DNA from: Clostridia bacterium
GTDB taxonomy: Bacteria; Bacillota; Clostridia; Saccharofermentanales; Saccharofermentanaceae
NCBI GenBank assembly: GCA_024403735.1
Contig: JAKSRG010000014.1
Coordinates: forward strand, 1-62,997
DNA: 62,997 nucleotides
Direction: 5' to 3'
Of the stretch, positions 45,371 through 55,624 are shown one piece after another. Both the position numbers and the translations under genes were made by a program. A model generated the notes under the pieces. That model was not told the DNA's origin and made no database searches. It saw only the letters and a list, made by a program, of their open reading frames with translations. Position 1 is the stretch's first letter; every line of letters begins with the position of its first letter.

Positions 45371-46615
45371 TTAAACCATATCTGGATAAAGTGGATACTT
45401 AGATGTAAGTGAAGCTACCTTATCAAGAATCTCCTGCTTCTTTGTCTCATACTCAAAGATTGTCATAGCGATGATATCAGCAAGAACAACCATGTCTTCT
45501 TCCTTCATACCACGAGCTGTAACTGCAGGTGTACCAATTCTAACACCAGATGTGATGAATGGCTTCTCTGGATCACCAGGGATTGTATTCTTGTTAGCTG
45601 TTACATTACAGTCATCAAGACGGAGCTGGAGTTCCTTACCTGTGATACCAGTACCACGAAGGTCGATAAGCATAAGGTGATTATCTGTACCACCAGAAAC
45701 GAGGTTAACATTTCTCTTCATGAGTTCTTCAGAAAGAACCTTAGCATTAGCCTTGATCTGAGCAGCATACTCACGGAATGCTGGAGAGAGAGCCTCCTTG
45801 AATGCTACAGCCTTAGCAGCGATGATGTGCATCAAAGGACCACCCTGCTGACCTGGGAATACAGCTGAGTTAATCTTCTTAGCGAGATCTTCATCATTTG
45901 TCATGATAACACCACCACGTGGTCCACGGAGTGTCTTATGTGTTGTTGTTGTAACGATATGAGCGTATGGAACTGGGTTCTGGTGGAGACCAGCAGCAAC
46001 AAGACCAGCAATATGAGCCATATCTACGAAGAGGTATGCGCCAACTTCATCAGCAAGCTCACGGAACTTCTTAAAGTCGATCTCACGTGGATAAGCTGAA
46101 GCACCAGCTACGATTACATTTGGCTTGAACTCGAGAGCCTTAGCTCTAACAGCCTCATAATCAATCAAACCTGTCTCCTCATTTACCTGATAGAAGTCTG
46201 ACTCATATGTCTTACCAGAAACATTGAGCTTCATACCATGTGTAAGGTGACCACCATGTGAAAGATCCATACCAAGGATCTTATCGCCTGGCTTAAGAAT
46301 TGCAAAATATACAGCTGTGTTAGCCTGTGCACCAGAGTGTGGCTGAACGTTAGCATACTTAGCGCCGAAGAGCTGGCAAAGTCTATCGATAGCGAGCTGC
46401 TCAACTACGTCAACATGCTCACATCCACCGTAATATCTCTTTCCTGGGTAACCCTCAGCGTATTTATTTGTAAGAACAGAACCAGCTGCCTCAAGAACTG
46501 CTTCAGAAACGATGTTCTCAGAAGCGATAAGCTCGATCTTGTCTCTCTGTCTTGTAAGTTCGTCTGAAATAGCACTATAAATCTCAGGATCCTGTGCCTT
46601 AATATGCTCTAACAT
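45371..46615 (-). CDS. glyA: Serine hydroxymethyltransferase
   Basis: PLP enzyme converting serine and tetrahydrofolate to glycine and methylene-THF, the main one-carbon source. 414 residues: [71 protein letters not shown] with the PLP lysine. Start 46615 is preferred to 46621 because GGAGG is 7 nt upstream of it and touches the other. Codon use is biased like gdhA. No glycine riboswitch is visible upstream. Confidence 0.97.
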   Translation of the reverse strand: MLEHIKAQDPEIYSAISDELTRQRDKIELIASENIVSEAVLEAAGSVLTNKYAEGYPGKRYYGGCEHVDVVEQLAIDRLCQLFGAKYANVQPHSGAQANTAVYFAILKPGDKILGMDLSHGGHLTHGMKLNVSGKTYESDFYQVNEETGLIDYEAVRAKALEFKPNVIVAGASAYPREIDFKKFRELADEVGAYLFVDMAHIAGLVAAGLHQNPVPYAHIVTTTTHKTLRGPRGGVIMTNDEDLAKKINSAVFPGQQGGPLMHIIAAKAVAFKEALSPAFREYAAQIKANAKVLSEELMKRNVNLVSGGTDNHLMLIDLRGTGITGKELQLRLDDCNVTANKNTIPGDPEKPFITSGVRIGTPAVTARGMKEEDMVVLADIIAMTIFEYETKKQEILDKVASLTSKYPLYPDMV

Positions 46616-46695
46616 ATTCATACCTCCATTAATATAATGACAATTTATATTACATTTATTTTTTTAATAGGTAAATACAAAATCACGTAAAAATA

Positions 46696-47718
46696 TTAAA
46701 CTTTATAGATTTCATCGGCTGCTGGTGGGTCTAATTCCAGTTCATTTCCTAATTCATCAACATAAGTAAAACCAGAATCAACAAACTCACCTATAATACA
46801 TGCTTCAATATTACTACTATGGAGCTTATCTAATACTCGATCAGCTTCTGATGTTGCAATCAATAATGAACCAGATGATATCAATCTATATGGGTTCCAA
46901 TCTAAAGCTCTGCAAATCTCAATTGTTGCATCACTGATGGCAATATCATTCTGAACTAATCTAACACCCAAATTAGAAAAGTGTGCCATCTCATAAGCTG
47001 CTCCGAACACACCACCTTCAGTTACGTCATGCATAAGGTTAACAGCACTATAATAAAAACCATTCTCATTTTTTGAGAAGTCCTTATTTATAATTCCACC
47101 AGCAATTTCACCTTCTGGTACTACTGAAATCAACTGATTATACTTAGCTGCTTCATTAATTAAAATATCTGAAACTTTACCTTCGAGCTTCTGTCTATGC
47201 TCCATTGAAGCAATGTAACTTCCCTCGATACCACATTTCTTAGTAAGAATTAGCTTATCACCAGACTTAGCTTTTCCTAGTGGAACTGGATGTGATTTAT
47301 CGATAATTCCAAATGCTGTAGTAATAACTACAAAGTCATTAACAGTATCTGAAACTTCAGTATGACCACCTACAATATCAACACCTAACTTAGAAGCTTC
47401 AGCTGATGCCTGATCAACAATAGTTACAATATCATCTTCTGTAGCACTAGATGGCGCAATAACAACGAATAGTATTCCTGATGGTCTAATACCACAAGAT
47501 GCGATATCATTGCATGATACATGAATTGCAAGAGTTCCTGACTGCATTCCACCAGCTGTAATAGGATCTGATGAAGATACGAGTATCTTATCTCCAAGAT
47601 TTAACCAAGCACAATCAGCACCAATACTAGCACCAACGAGTGTAGCTGGTGAACATTTAGGAAGTCTATCTAGTACAAGACTTTTAAGTTGTTCGTTAGT
47701 AAGTTTACCTGTTTTCAT
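46696..47718 (-). CDS. PurM/HypE-like (AIR synthase-related) protein
   Basis: 340 residues of the AIR-synthase-related superfamily (PurM, HypE, SelD, ThiL): ATP-site Asp in SSDPITAGG, AIHVSCNDIASCGIRPSGIL, GGHTEVSD, and the C-terminal HDVTEGGVFGAAYEMA and ISSGSLLIATSEA. It resembles HypE of hydrogenase maturation but lacks HypE's C-terminal cysteine (it ends DEIYKV). No hyp gene is near. Its start follows GAGGTG just after tex, so it belongs to the nifS-thiI-tex transcript. True substrate unknown. Confidence 0.82.
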   Translation of the reverse strand: MKTGKLTNEQLKSLVLDRLPKCSPATLVGASIGADCAWLNLGDKILVSSSDPITAGGMQSGTLAIHVSCNDIASCGIRPSGILFVVIAPSSATEDDIVTIVDQASAEASKLGVDIVGGHTEVSDTVNDFVVITTAFGIIDKSHPVPLGKAKSGDKLILTKKCGIEGSYIASMEHRQKLEGKVSDILINEAAKYNQLISVVPEGEIAGGIINKDFSKNENGFYYSAVNLMHDVTEGGVFGAAYEMAHFSNLGVRLVQNDIAISDATIEICRALDWNPYRLISSGSLLIATSEADRVLDKLHSSNIEACIIGEFVDSGFTYVDELGNELELDPPAADEIYKV

Positions 47719-47728
47719 AATTCTCACC

Positions 47729-49870
47729 TCAGATTAGGCTAAGTCCAACTCTCTGCTTAGTCTTATCAATATCAACAACGAATACTTTAACTATATCACC
47801 AATCTTTACGATTTCATTTGGATGAGAGATGAATTTCTTACTCATTCTAGAAATATGAATAAGTCCATCATCATGGAGACCAATATCAACAAAAGCACCA
47901 AATGGAAGAACATTACGAATTGTTCCTTCGAGCTCCATTCCAATCTCTAAATCATCCAAAGTAAGAACATCAGACTTAAGTGTTACAGTCTTAATCTCTG
48001 AACGTGGATCAATAATTCCATTGATAAGATTTTCTTTAATCATATTTAGCTTATCAACAGAGATACCATACTTAGTAGTACATTCCTTCTCATTAATTCT
48101 ATCTAGGATACTCTTACCTTCAGCTGTTCCAACTAAATCAAGGTTAAATCCAATATCAGAAGTAATTCTCATAACAAGTTCATAGTCTTCTGGGTGAATA
48201 TTAGTTTTGTCTAATGGATTAGTTCCTTCTAATACTCTTAAGAAGCCTGCGGACTGCTCGAAAACAAGCTCGCTAATTCCTTTAAGTCCACGTAAATCTT
48301 CACGACTATTAAATCTTGTCTTCGACTTTCTATAATCGAGAATTGCTTTTATAGACTTCTTATCAAGACCAGATACATGGCTTAATAAGCTTTCGCTAGC
48401 AGTATTAATGTTAACACCAACTTGATTAACAATCTTACTTACTACGAAACCTAATTCTTCATCGAGCTCTTTCTGCTTAAGGTCGTGCTGATATAATCCA
48501 ATACCAATAGATTTTGGATCAATCTTAACAAGCTCAGAAAGAGCATCCTGAAGTCTTCTAGCAATTGATACAGCACTTCTCTGTTCAACAGAAAAATCTG
48601 GAAATTCCTTATTTGCAAGAGGTGAAGCTGAATATACAGAAGCACCTGCTTCGCTAACAATAACAAATTTAACATCAAGGTTATTCTCTTTGATAAAAGA
48701 TGCTACGAAAGCTTCAGACTCTCTAGAAGCAGTTCCATTACCAATTGCGATAATTCTAACGTTGTGCTTCTTTATGAGATTTAGAAGTGTTTTCGAGCTA
48801 TTCACCTTATCATTCTTAGGTTCGTGCGGATAAATAACTCCAATATCAAGACAGTTACCAGTCTCTGATACAACTGCTAATTTACAGCCAGTTCTGAAAG
48901 CTGGATCAAATCCGAGTACTACTGTTTCCTTGATAGGAGGAGTTAAAAGCAAATTCTCAAGATTAGTGCCGAACTCTTTAACACCAGTCTCAGATGCTTT
49001 ATCAAGAAGTTCAGACTTGATGATACGCTCAATACTAGGAAACATTAGACGCTTATATGCATCTTCAATAAAAGATTCATAGTCTTTACGAGTTGGGAAA
49101 TCTCTATCTCTAAGAATCTTTGTCTTAAGATAATCAATCATACGATCATTATCATTACTGATTGAATAAGTAACAATCTTCTCTTTATATGCTCTATTGA
49201 TTGCGAGTACTTGATAACTCTTAACTCTTGAAACTTTCTCAGTAAAATCATAGTAAATCTCATAAAGTTTTGAAGGATCTTCACTAGACTTTTTCTTCTT
49301 TGAATTAACAAGGCCAAACTTACGAGTATTCTCAGTTATATACTCTCTATAATCAATGTTGCTGTTAATGATATCAGCAATAATATAACCAGCATTAGTA
49401 ATAGCTTCATCAGTAGTCTTAACCTGATCATTAAGAAATGGTGCTGCTAACTCATCTCTTGACTGTCTAGGGAAAGTCATAATCTTTTTTGCAAGAGGCT
49501 CAAGGCCAAGCTTAATAGCTTCTGTACCCTTAGTCTTTCTAGATTCTTTATATGGCTCATAAAGAGCATCTACTTCACTTAATTTTGTACATGCTAATAT
49601 AGCTGATTTAATCTCATCAGTTAGCATTCCACGCTCTTTAATTAGACCAATAACAGTATCTTTACGCTCTGATAAATTCTGCTGATATTCATAATTGAGA
49701 GAAATCTCACGTATCTGATTCTCATCAAGATAATTAGTTACCTCTTTACGATATCTAGCGATAAAAGGAATTGTAGATCCTTCACTAAGGAGTTTGATAA
49801 CAGCCTGAACCTGGCTCTCTTTAATATTGAGAGCCTTAGCTGTTGACTTAACTATTGTTTCATTAATCAT
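47729..49870 (-). CDS. tex: Tex family RNA-binding transcription accessory protein
   Basis: 713 residues. N-terminal helical domain with STIPFIARYRKE (about 31-42), the YqgF-like RNase H fold (VVLGFDPAFRTGCKLAVV, about 325), helix-hairpin-helix motifs (VNINTASESLLSHVSGL, ISELVFEQSAGFLRV) and a C-terminal S1 domain (GMELEGTIRNVLPFGAFVDIGLHDDGLIHIS). Tex binds nucleic acid and affects transcription in several pathogens; the exact role is unsettled. It starts 12 bp after thiI. Confidence 0.94.
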   Translation of the reverse strand: MINETIVKSTAKALNIKESQVQAVIKLLSEGSTIPFIARYRKEVTNYLDENQIREISLNYEYQQNLSERKDTVIGLIKERGMLTDEIKSAILACTKLSEVDALYEPYKESRKTKGTEAIKLGLEPLAKKIMTFPRQSRDELAAPFLNDQVKTTDEAITNAGYIIADIINSNIDYREYITENTRKFGLVNSKKKKSSEDPSKLYEIYYDFTEKVSRVKSYQVLAINRAYKEKIVTYSISNDNDRMIDYLKTKILRDRDFPTRKDYESFIEDAYKRLMFPSIERIIKSELLDKASETGVKEFGTNLENLLLTPPIKETVVLGFDPAFRTGCKLAVVSETGNCLDIGVIYPHEPKNDKVNSSKTLLNLIKKHNVRIIAIGNGTASRESEAFVASFIKENNLDVKFVIVSEAGASVYSASPLANKEFPDFSVEQRSAVSIARRLQDALSELVKIDPKSIGIGLYQHDLKQKELDEELGFVVSKIVNQVGVNINTASESLLSHVSGLDKKSIKAILDYRKSKTRFNSREDLRGLKGISELVFEQSAGFLRVLEGTNPLDKTNIHPEDYELVMRITSDIGFNLDLVGTAEGKSILDRINEKECTTKYGISVDKLNMIKENLINGIIDPRSEIKTVTLKSDVLTLDDLEIGMELEGTIRNVLPFGAFVDIGLHDDGLIHISRMSKKFISHPNEIVKIGDIVKVFVVDIDKTKQRVGLSLI

Positions 49871-49881
49871 ATAACTATCTC

Positions 49882-51084
49882 TTAAATCTTAATCTGCTCA
49901 GTGCCGTTCACACCATCTTCAACCATCTTCTGAATATCAAGATTAGCTTCAGCTTCAATGATATCTTCTCTAGATGGATGTGTCTTAGGATGCTTAGCAA
50001 CGAAAACAGTACAGCAATCTTCATATGGAAGAATTGAAGTCTCAAAAGCACCAATTCTTCTTGAAATATCACATGTAGCTTCCTTATCAATACCGATAAG
50101 TGGTCTAAAGATTGGCATATCAACAACTTCATTAGTAAAGTTGATTGCTTCCAAAGTCTGGCTAGCAACCTGTCCAAGAGATTCACCTGTAATAAGACAA
50201 CCACAGCCATTTTCTTTAGCAAGTCTTTCTGCAATCTGAAGCATTACTCTTCTCATTGTAACTGTGAGCATATCTTGACGACTGTTTTTATACATATCGA
50301 GCTGAATATCTGTAAAGTTAACTACATGAAGTGTCATCTTTCCAGAGAACTTAGATACAATCTTTGCAAGATCAACAACCTTATCCTTTGCTCTATCACT
50401 TGTATATGGGAAAGAATGGAAATATACTGCATCAAGCTCCATACCTCTACTAGCCATCATATAACCTGCAACAGGGCTATCAATACCGCCTGAAAGAAGA
50501 AGCATACCCTTACCAGCAGTACCAACAGGAAGTCCTCTGTGACCCATTACCTTACCAGCATATACATAACAGAAATCACGAACTTCAACCATGAATACAA
50601 AATCAGGCTTCTTAACATTAACTCGTAAGCTATCAAAATTCTCTAAAAGAAGTCCACCAATATCTTCACTGATCTGAGGAGAAGTAAGTGGGAATGACTT
50701 AACGCCTCTCTTTGCTTCAACCTTAAATGTTTCATGCTCTGGGAAAAGCTTCAAATACTCCTTCATGTATTCAACGGAATTAGTTCTAATCTCATCCATT
50801 GATGTGTATTCGAATTTTCTAGCAAGTGAAGCTGATACAATACCAAACACCTGAACTACAGCATCAAGAATCTCCTTAGCTGCAACTTCATTCTCAAAGT
50901 ATGGATTAGCATCACCATCTTTGGGCTCAATCCAAATTCTGCTCTGGCTCTGATAAATCTTGAGCTTACCAAAATTTCTAAGTCTGTACTTAAGATTATT
51001 CTTAAGTCTAGCCTCAAAAGTTCCTCTGTTTAATCCCTTGAGTGTAACCTCACCCATTCTTGCAAGAATAACATTTGTACTCAT
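49882..51084 (-). CDS. thiI: tRNA 4-thiouridine synthetase ThiI
   Basis: Puts sulfur on U8 of tRNA. 400 residues: NFLD and THUMP RNA-binding domains (about 1-165), PP-loop LLLSGGIDSPVAGYMM (about 184) and GCLITGESLGQVASQT. There is no C-terminal rhodanese domain, so sulfur must come from a separate donor; the cysteine desulfurase gene 18 bp upstream is the obvious one, as in the Bacillus nifZ-thiI pair. ATG at 51084 follows AGAGGA; the frame begins at 51102. Confidence 0.94.
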   Translation of the reverse strand: MSTNVILARMGEVTLKGLNRGTFEARLKNNLKYRLRNFGKLKIYQSQSRIWIEPKDGDANPYFENEVAAKEILDAVVQVFGIVSASLARKFEYTSMDEIRTNSVEYMKEYLKLFPEHETFKVEAKRGVKSFPLTSPQISEDIGGLLLENFDSLRVNVKKPDFVFMVEVRDFCYVYAGKVMGHRGLPVGTAGKGMLLLSGGIDSPVAGYMMASRGMELDAVYFHSFPYTSDRAKDKVVDLAKIVSKFSGKMTLHVVNFTDIQLDMYKNSRQDMLTVTMRRVMLQIAERLAKENGCGCLITGESLGQVASQTLEAINFTNEVVDMPIFRPLIGIDKEATCDISRRIGAFETSILPYEDCCTVFVAKHPKTHPSREDIIEAEANLDIQKMVEDGVNGTEQIKI

Positions 51085-51102
51085 AATAGTTTTTCCTCTC
51101 AT

Positions 51103-52245
51103 TTATTTTCTAAGCGAAAACAACGCATAAATCTCATCAAGTTTTTCTACGAATTCTCTAGCTTCATCCATCGTGTTAAATCTACTAAAGCTAAGTCTTA
51201 CAGCATTGGCAGATTGTTTTCGATCAATTCCCATAGCCTCTAAAACATAACTATACTTCTTCGACTTTGATGAACAAGCAGAAATCGTTGATACATATAT
51301 CTTATATCTCTCAAGGCAATGAAGCATCGTCTCAGATTCAAATCCATCAAAAGAGACATTCAATACATATGGAAGTGCATCATCTGGTGACATAATTATA
51401 GCCTTACGCTTAACGAGCTCAGTACGCAAGTAATCATTAATTTCCTTAACAGAAGCATAATGATCATCCATATTAGATGTTGCATCCTGAAGGGCAAGTG
51501 CAAAACTTCTAGCCAAAAGAGGACTCTCAGTACCAGAGCGCATGCCATTCTGCTGACCACCACCAAGAATGAATGGATCAATCTTAACTCCATTTTTTAC
51601 GTAAAGGACACCATTACCTTTAATTGAATGAATCTTATGTCCAGAAAACGAAGCAAGTTCAACACCCATTTTACTAAGATTAATAGGAAGCTTGCCTACT
51701 GACTGAACACAGTCAAGGTAAATAACAGCCTGACGATTCTTGGAATTCTTGATATCAATAATCTCATTAAGAGGAAGAATTGAACCAGTCTCGTTATTTA
51801 CATGAGTAAAGCACAAAAGTGCAGTATCACCATCAATAGCATTAGAGAGTTCATCAAGATTAGGCTTACCATCACGACCAACAGAAATATACTTAACTGT
51901 ACATCCTTCAGACGCTAATCTTTCAAGCACTTCCAAAGTAGCTTTATGTTCCGTCTTAGTAGAAATGATTGTTCTTCCAAGTCTCTTATTACGACGCATG
52001 TAACCAGTGATTGCTGTATTAGCACTCTCAGTAGCGCATGATGTGAAATATATCTCTTGTTCACGACAAGAAAAACACTTGGCAATATCTTCTTTAGCAT
52101 TAATGTAAGATTTATATGCAATTGTACCTAGTTCATGAAGCGAACCAGGATTGCCCCAAGAATCTTCAGAAAGCATATCTTCATACATTAACTTAGCTAC
52201 TTCAGGAAGCGGCTTAGTTGTAGCACTGTTATCAAAATAAATCAT
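51103..52245 (-). CDS. Cysteine desulfurase, NifZ-like, probable ThiI sulfur donor
   Basis: 380-residue PLP cysteine desulfurase: MIYFDNSATTKPLP, TKTEHKATLE, SFSGHKIHSIKGNGVLY with the PLP lysine and the active loop STISACSSKSKK, which is shorter than in IscS. Start 52245 follows AAGAGGT. It lies directly before thiI, an arrangement shown in Bacillus subtilis to serve tRNA thiolation. It is the second cysteine desulfurase in the window and is only distantly like the iscS copy. Confidence 0.92.
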   Translation of the reverse strand: MIYFDNSATTKPLPEVAKLMYEDMLSEDSWGNPGSLHELGTIAYKSYINAKEDIAKCFSCREQEIYFTSCATESANTAITGYMRRNKRLGRTIISTKTEHKATLEVLERLASEGCTVKYISVGRDGKPNLDELSNAIDGDTALLCFTHVNNETGSILPLNEIIDIKNSKNRQAVIYLDCVQSVGKLPINLSKMGVELASFSGHKIHSIKGNGVLYVKNGVKIDPFILGGGQQNGMRSGTESPLLARSFALALQDATSNMDDHYASVKEINDYLRTELVKRKAIIMSPDDALPYVLNVSFDGFESETMLHCLERYKIYVSTISACSSKSKKYSYVLEAMGIDRKQSANAVRLSFSRFNTMDEAREFVEKLDEIYALFSLRK

Positions 52246-52261
52246 TCTTCTACCTCTTAAC

Positions 52262-52296
52262 AGAAAAAGTCCAATGTATTCTAACACATTGGACTT
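52262..52296 (-). terminator. Terminator after the KPVIYLYP lipoprotein gene
   Basis: On the - strand AAGTCCAATG / CATTGGACTT, 10 bp, followed by TTTCTG. It lies just before the ribosome site of the nifZ-like gene. Confidence 0.85.
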
Positions 52297-52371
52297 TATT
52301 AAAAAAGAAAACACTATTTACAAAAACACAAAATTAAACTCTATATACTCAATTACTAAATATATAGCAGA

Positions 52372-53556
52372 TTATTTAATCTTTGATCCGCCCCATTCAA
52401 CCACAGTAAATCCTTCTCTAGTTGGAGTATTAATAATCTGCGGAGCAATTGTTATCTCTTCATCAGTTCCATACCAAGTCATAAATACTCTAATTTCTGT
52501 GTCAGGAACAGGATTTACATTAAGCTTATACATTTCCTCATATTGCTTAATATCAAATGAGATAACGTTATACTCATTTACTTCCATAAGTGGTAGCCAG
52601 TATACAATGAACTCATTAGCTTCTCTTCTATTTAGACCTAGTTCAGCAAGTATTTCTTCTAGGAAAGTAGCAGTATCAGATCCTTTTACGCAGAAGCCTT
52701 CCTCAATACTATATCCTCTATGATTTGTACCTTCCCAATAGAGGTAATTATATTCTTTATCATTAATCGTTAATAATCCGTTCTTATTAGCAATTACAGA
52801 CCATCCATCATCATATAATGGATATGTACAAGTAAGTTCAGCGTCTGTTAATTCAAATGATACATTAACAGGAGTATTGTCTTCCTCAGGATAAAGATAT
52901 ATTACTGGTTTATATTCTATTACTCCACCAGGATGCTCCTTATACCACTCTTTCAAATCTTCTAATTCATCTTCAGTACGGCAATACTTCATATCAACTT
53001 CTGTATCTACATCACAATCAGTTGGAATAACACATATAAAAGAATGCTTTTCCTTAGATGAATAATTTATCTCTTCAGCATAAAAGTATTGAATTACATC
53101 CTCTTCTTTGTCATAAATAACACTAACTGGATGAAACTCAATATCATATTCAGGGTTAGCATTCATAACTACTAAATAATTCTTATGCGAATTATTATAA
53201 TCTTGATTCATGGAGTACTTCTCACATAGTTCTTTGTACTGCTCATAATCAAGGACCTTACCATGACTAAGTGAAAAATACTCATCAGAATAAGTATCAA
53301 TGATATTATTCAATGTATAATTAATAGAAACATATCTATAAGTGTCATTAGAATCAATAGAACTAATATCTTCAAGCCACTTTACTTCAAAGTCAAAATA
53401 AGAATATTTGCTTTCCTTCATATAATTATTAACTTGATAGTATGTGTAATTATCAATGATAACTTCCTCATAATACTTCTTGGAACCAAAAATTCTGTCA
53501 CATCCACCTAGTAAAAAACACACGCAAAGTATTAGTGCAATTAATCTCTTTTTCAT
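52372..53556 (-). CDS. Lipoprotein with KPVIYLYP-type C-terminal domain
   Basis: 394 residues with lipobox LLGGC (Cys19). The N-terminal 200 residues are Tyr/Asp/Glu-rich and unrecognised. The C-terminal part (about 220-380) begins KPVIYLYPEEDNTPVNVSFEL and contains LTCTYPLYDDGWSVIA, YNYLYWEG, FCVKGSDTATFLEEIL and NEFIVYWLP, a set I know from many uncharacterised clostridial surface proteins. It is likely anchored outside the cell. ATG follows GGGATGAG. Function unknown. Confidence 0.8.
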   Translation of the reverse strand: MKKRLIALILCVCFLLGGCDRIFGSKKYYEEVIIDNYTYYQVNNYMKESKYSYFDFEVKWLEDISSIDSNDTYRYVSINYTLNNIIDTYSDEYFSLSHGKVLDYEQYKELCEKYSMNQDYNNSHKNYLVVMNANPEYDIEFHPVSVIYDKEEDVIQYFYAEEINYSSKEKHSFICVIPTDCDVDTEVDMKYCRTEDELEDLKEWYKEHPGGVIEYKPVIYLYPEEDNTPVNVSFELTDAELTCTYPLYDDGWSVIANKNGLLTINDKEYNYLYWEGTNHRGYSIEEGFCVKGSDTATFLEEILAELGLNRREANEFIVYWLPLMEVNEYNVISFDIKQYEEMYKLNVNPVPDTEIRVFMTWYGTDEEITIAPQIINTPTREGFTVVEWGGSKIK

Positions 53557-53590
53557 ATTCTCATCCCATAATTAGTTTAGTGCCAACAAA

Positions 53591-54112
53591 CTACTTTTTG
53601 TTAACACCTATTAGCTCATATATCTCTTCAATAAAACTAGACTTATAGTTGATATAACTATCAATGTCATAAGGATATTTTAATGCCCCTTCAACTTTAA
53701 TTCTACTATAAGTTTCAACAGCCTCAGGATTACTTCTTAAATAATCTCTAAATCCGATATGTCTTTTAAGTTCAAATGCATCCTTTGCACAAACATACAA
53801 ATGATGTTTTCGAAGATGTTCTTTACCTTGATATTTAAATGCCTCTCTGCCTTCAATTCCCTGATTTCCTTCGTGAGTATAACCAATTGAATTCAAAACA
53901 TTAATCACTTCATCAAGAAGACTTCTATCCTCAATAACTACATCAATATCGATTATTGGCTTGGCTGATAGACCTTTTACTGAAGTACTTCCTACGTGTT
54001 CAATGCTTAAGACCAAACCCTTTAGTACAATATCAAGCTCTTCCTTAATTTTCAGAAAATCAGTTTTCCATTCAGGATTATAAGATTCAACAACTACATG
54101 TTTTCTAGCCAT
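53591..54112 (-). CDS. GrpB family (UPF0157) protein
   Basis: 173 residues: VVVESYNPEWKTDFLKIK near the N-terminus and IEHVGSTSVKGLSAKPIIDIDVVI (about 40-63), a nucleotidyltransferase-fold signature with GST and the Asp-x-Asp pair. Biochemical role of the family is not established. Start 54112 follows GGAG 7 nt upstream; frame opens at 54133. Gap of 34 bp to the lipoprotein gene. Confidence 0.88.
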   Translation of the reverse strand: MARKHVVVESYNPEWKTDFLKIKEELDIVLKGLVLSIEHVGSTSVKGLSAKPIIDIDVVIEDRSLLDEVINVLNSIGYTHEGNQGIEGREAFKYQGKEHLRKHHLYVCAKDAFELKRHIGFRDYLRSNPEAVETYSRIKVEGALKYPYDIDSYINYKSSFIEEIYELIGVNKK

Positions 54113-54126
54113 TCTAATACTCCAAC

Positions 54127-54170
54127 AAAACAAAAATGCCCCAGCTTAAGTAACTTAAGCCAGGGCATTT
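54127..54170 (-). terminator. Terminator of purB
   Basis: On the - strand AATGCCC-GGCTTAAGT pairs with ACTTAAGC-GGGGCATT (G-T/mismatch inside), then TTTTGTTTTG. Confidence 0.92.
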
Positions 54171-54185
54171 ACACAATTTCTTAAA

Positions 54186-55622
54186 TTAAACGTTAAGTTC
54201 AACTTCCTTAACATCAAGATCAGCCTTATGAGCTTCAAGGATTGGATAGATTGCCTCATTAAGGAATGTTGTAACCTGTTCTGGGCAACGACCAATGTAA
54301 AGCTTAGGATCAAGGAGAGCATCAAGATCTTCTTTTGTAAGACCAAAAGCTGGATCCTTAACGATTCTGTCGAGAAGGTCATTTGGCTTACCTTCCTGCT
54401 TTACAACAGCACCAGCTTCCATAGAAAGAACTCTAATCTTCTCGTGAAGAACCTGACGGTCACCACCACGCTTTGTAGCTTCCATCATGATGTTCTCAGT
54501 AGCCATGAATGGAAGTTCATTCATGATGTGCTGGTGAATCATCTTGTCATAAACAACAAGACCTGATGCGATGTTTGTATAAATACCGAGGATTGCATCA
54601 ACTGCAAGGAATGCCTCTGGTACAGAGATTCTCTTATTAGCAGAGTCATCAAGTGTTCTCTCGAACCACTGCTCAGCCGCTGTCATAGCTGGATTCAAAG
54701 CATCTGCCATAACGTATCTTGCAAGAGAAGCAATTCTCTCAGATCTCATTGGGTTACGCTTGTAAGCCATAGCTGATGAACCAATCTGTGTCTTCTCAAA
54801 TGGCTCTTCAACCTCCTTCAAGTGCTGGAGAAGTCTAATATCATTACTGAACTTGTGAGCACTCTGTGCGATTGATGAAAGAGCATTAAGAACTCTTGAA
54901 TCAACCTTACGTGAATATGTCTGACCAGATACATAGTAAGATGACTCGAAGCCCATCTTATTAGCAATCTTCTGATCAAGAGCAACGCACTTATCATGGT
55001 CACCTTCGAAAAGCTTCATGAAGCTAGCCTGAGTACCAGTTGTACCCTTACAACCAAGCATCTTAAGTGAAGCTGCAACAGCCTCAACTTCCTCTAGATC
55101 CATCATAAGATCCTGGAGCCACAAAGAAGCTCTCTTACCAACAGTAACAAGCTGTGCTGGCTGGAAGTGTGTAAAACCAAGTGTTGGCATATCCTTATAA
55201 TCATCAGCAAACTTAGCAACCTTAGAAATTGTAACTACAAGTCTCTTACGGATAAGCTCAAGAGCCTCACGCATGATGATGATATCTGTGTTATCACCAA
55301 CGTAGCAAGATGTAGCACCAAGGTGAATAATACCTGCAGCCTTGGGACAAGCCTTACCATATGTATGAACATGAGCCATAACATCATGTCTTACAATCTT
55401 CTCTTCTGCAGCTGCCATTTCATAGTCGATATCATAGATATGAGCCTTGAGTTCTTCAATCTGCTCATCTGTAATATTGAGACCAAGCTCTTTCTCTGAC
55501 TCTGCAAGTGCAATCCAAAGCTTACGCCATGTTGTAAACTTCTTATCAGGAGAGAAAATGTACTGCATTTCCTTACTTGCGTAACGGGAATTCAATGGAC
55601 TTACGAATGTATCGTTGCTCAT
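54186..55622 (-). CDS. purB: Adenylosuccinate lyase
   Basis: Cleaves SAICAR and adenylosuccinate in purine synthesis. 478 residues, longer type, with IIHLGATSCYVGDNTD, TTGTQASFMKLFEGD and the signature IGSSAMAYKRNPMRSERI (about 287-304) holding the catalytic serine loop. Starts after GGAGG, 2 bp from the aminotransferase stop. Confidence 0.96.
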   Translation of the reverse strand: MSNDTFVSPLNSRYASKEMQYIFSPDKKFTTWRKLWIALAESEKELGLNITDEQIEELKAHIYDIDYEMAAAEEKIVRHDVMAHVHTYGKACPKAAGIIHLGATSCYVGDNTDIIIMREALELIRKRLVVTISKVAKFADDYKDMPTLGFTHFQPAQLVTVGKRASLWLQDLMMDLEEVEAVAASLKMLGCKGTTGTQASFMKLFEGDHDKCVALDQKIANKMGFESSYYVSGQTYSRKVDSRVLNALSSIAQSAHKFSNDIRLLQHLKEVEEPFEKTQIGSSAMAYKRNPMRSERIASLARYVMADALNPAMTAAEQWFERTLDDSANKRISVPEAFLAVDAILGIYTNIASGLVVYDKMIHQHIMNELPFMATENIMMEATKRGGDRQVLHEKIRVLSMEAGAVVKQEGKPNDLLDRIVKDPAFGLTKEDLDALLDPKLYIGRCPEQVTTFLNEAIYPILEAHKADLDVKEVELNV

Positions 55623-55624
55623 TA

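Noticed and set aside
46616..46695. Glycine riboswitch ahead of glyA
   Set aside because: The AT-rich 80-bp gap has none of the conserved core; too short for a tandem glycine aptamer.
46696..47718. Assignment as HypE and a hydrogenase cluster
   Set aside because: The C-terminal cysteine of HypE is missing and no hyp or hydrogenase gene is in the window.
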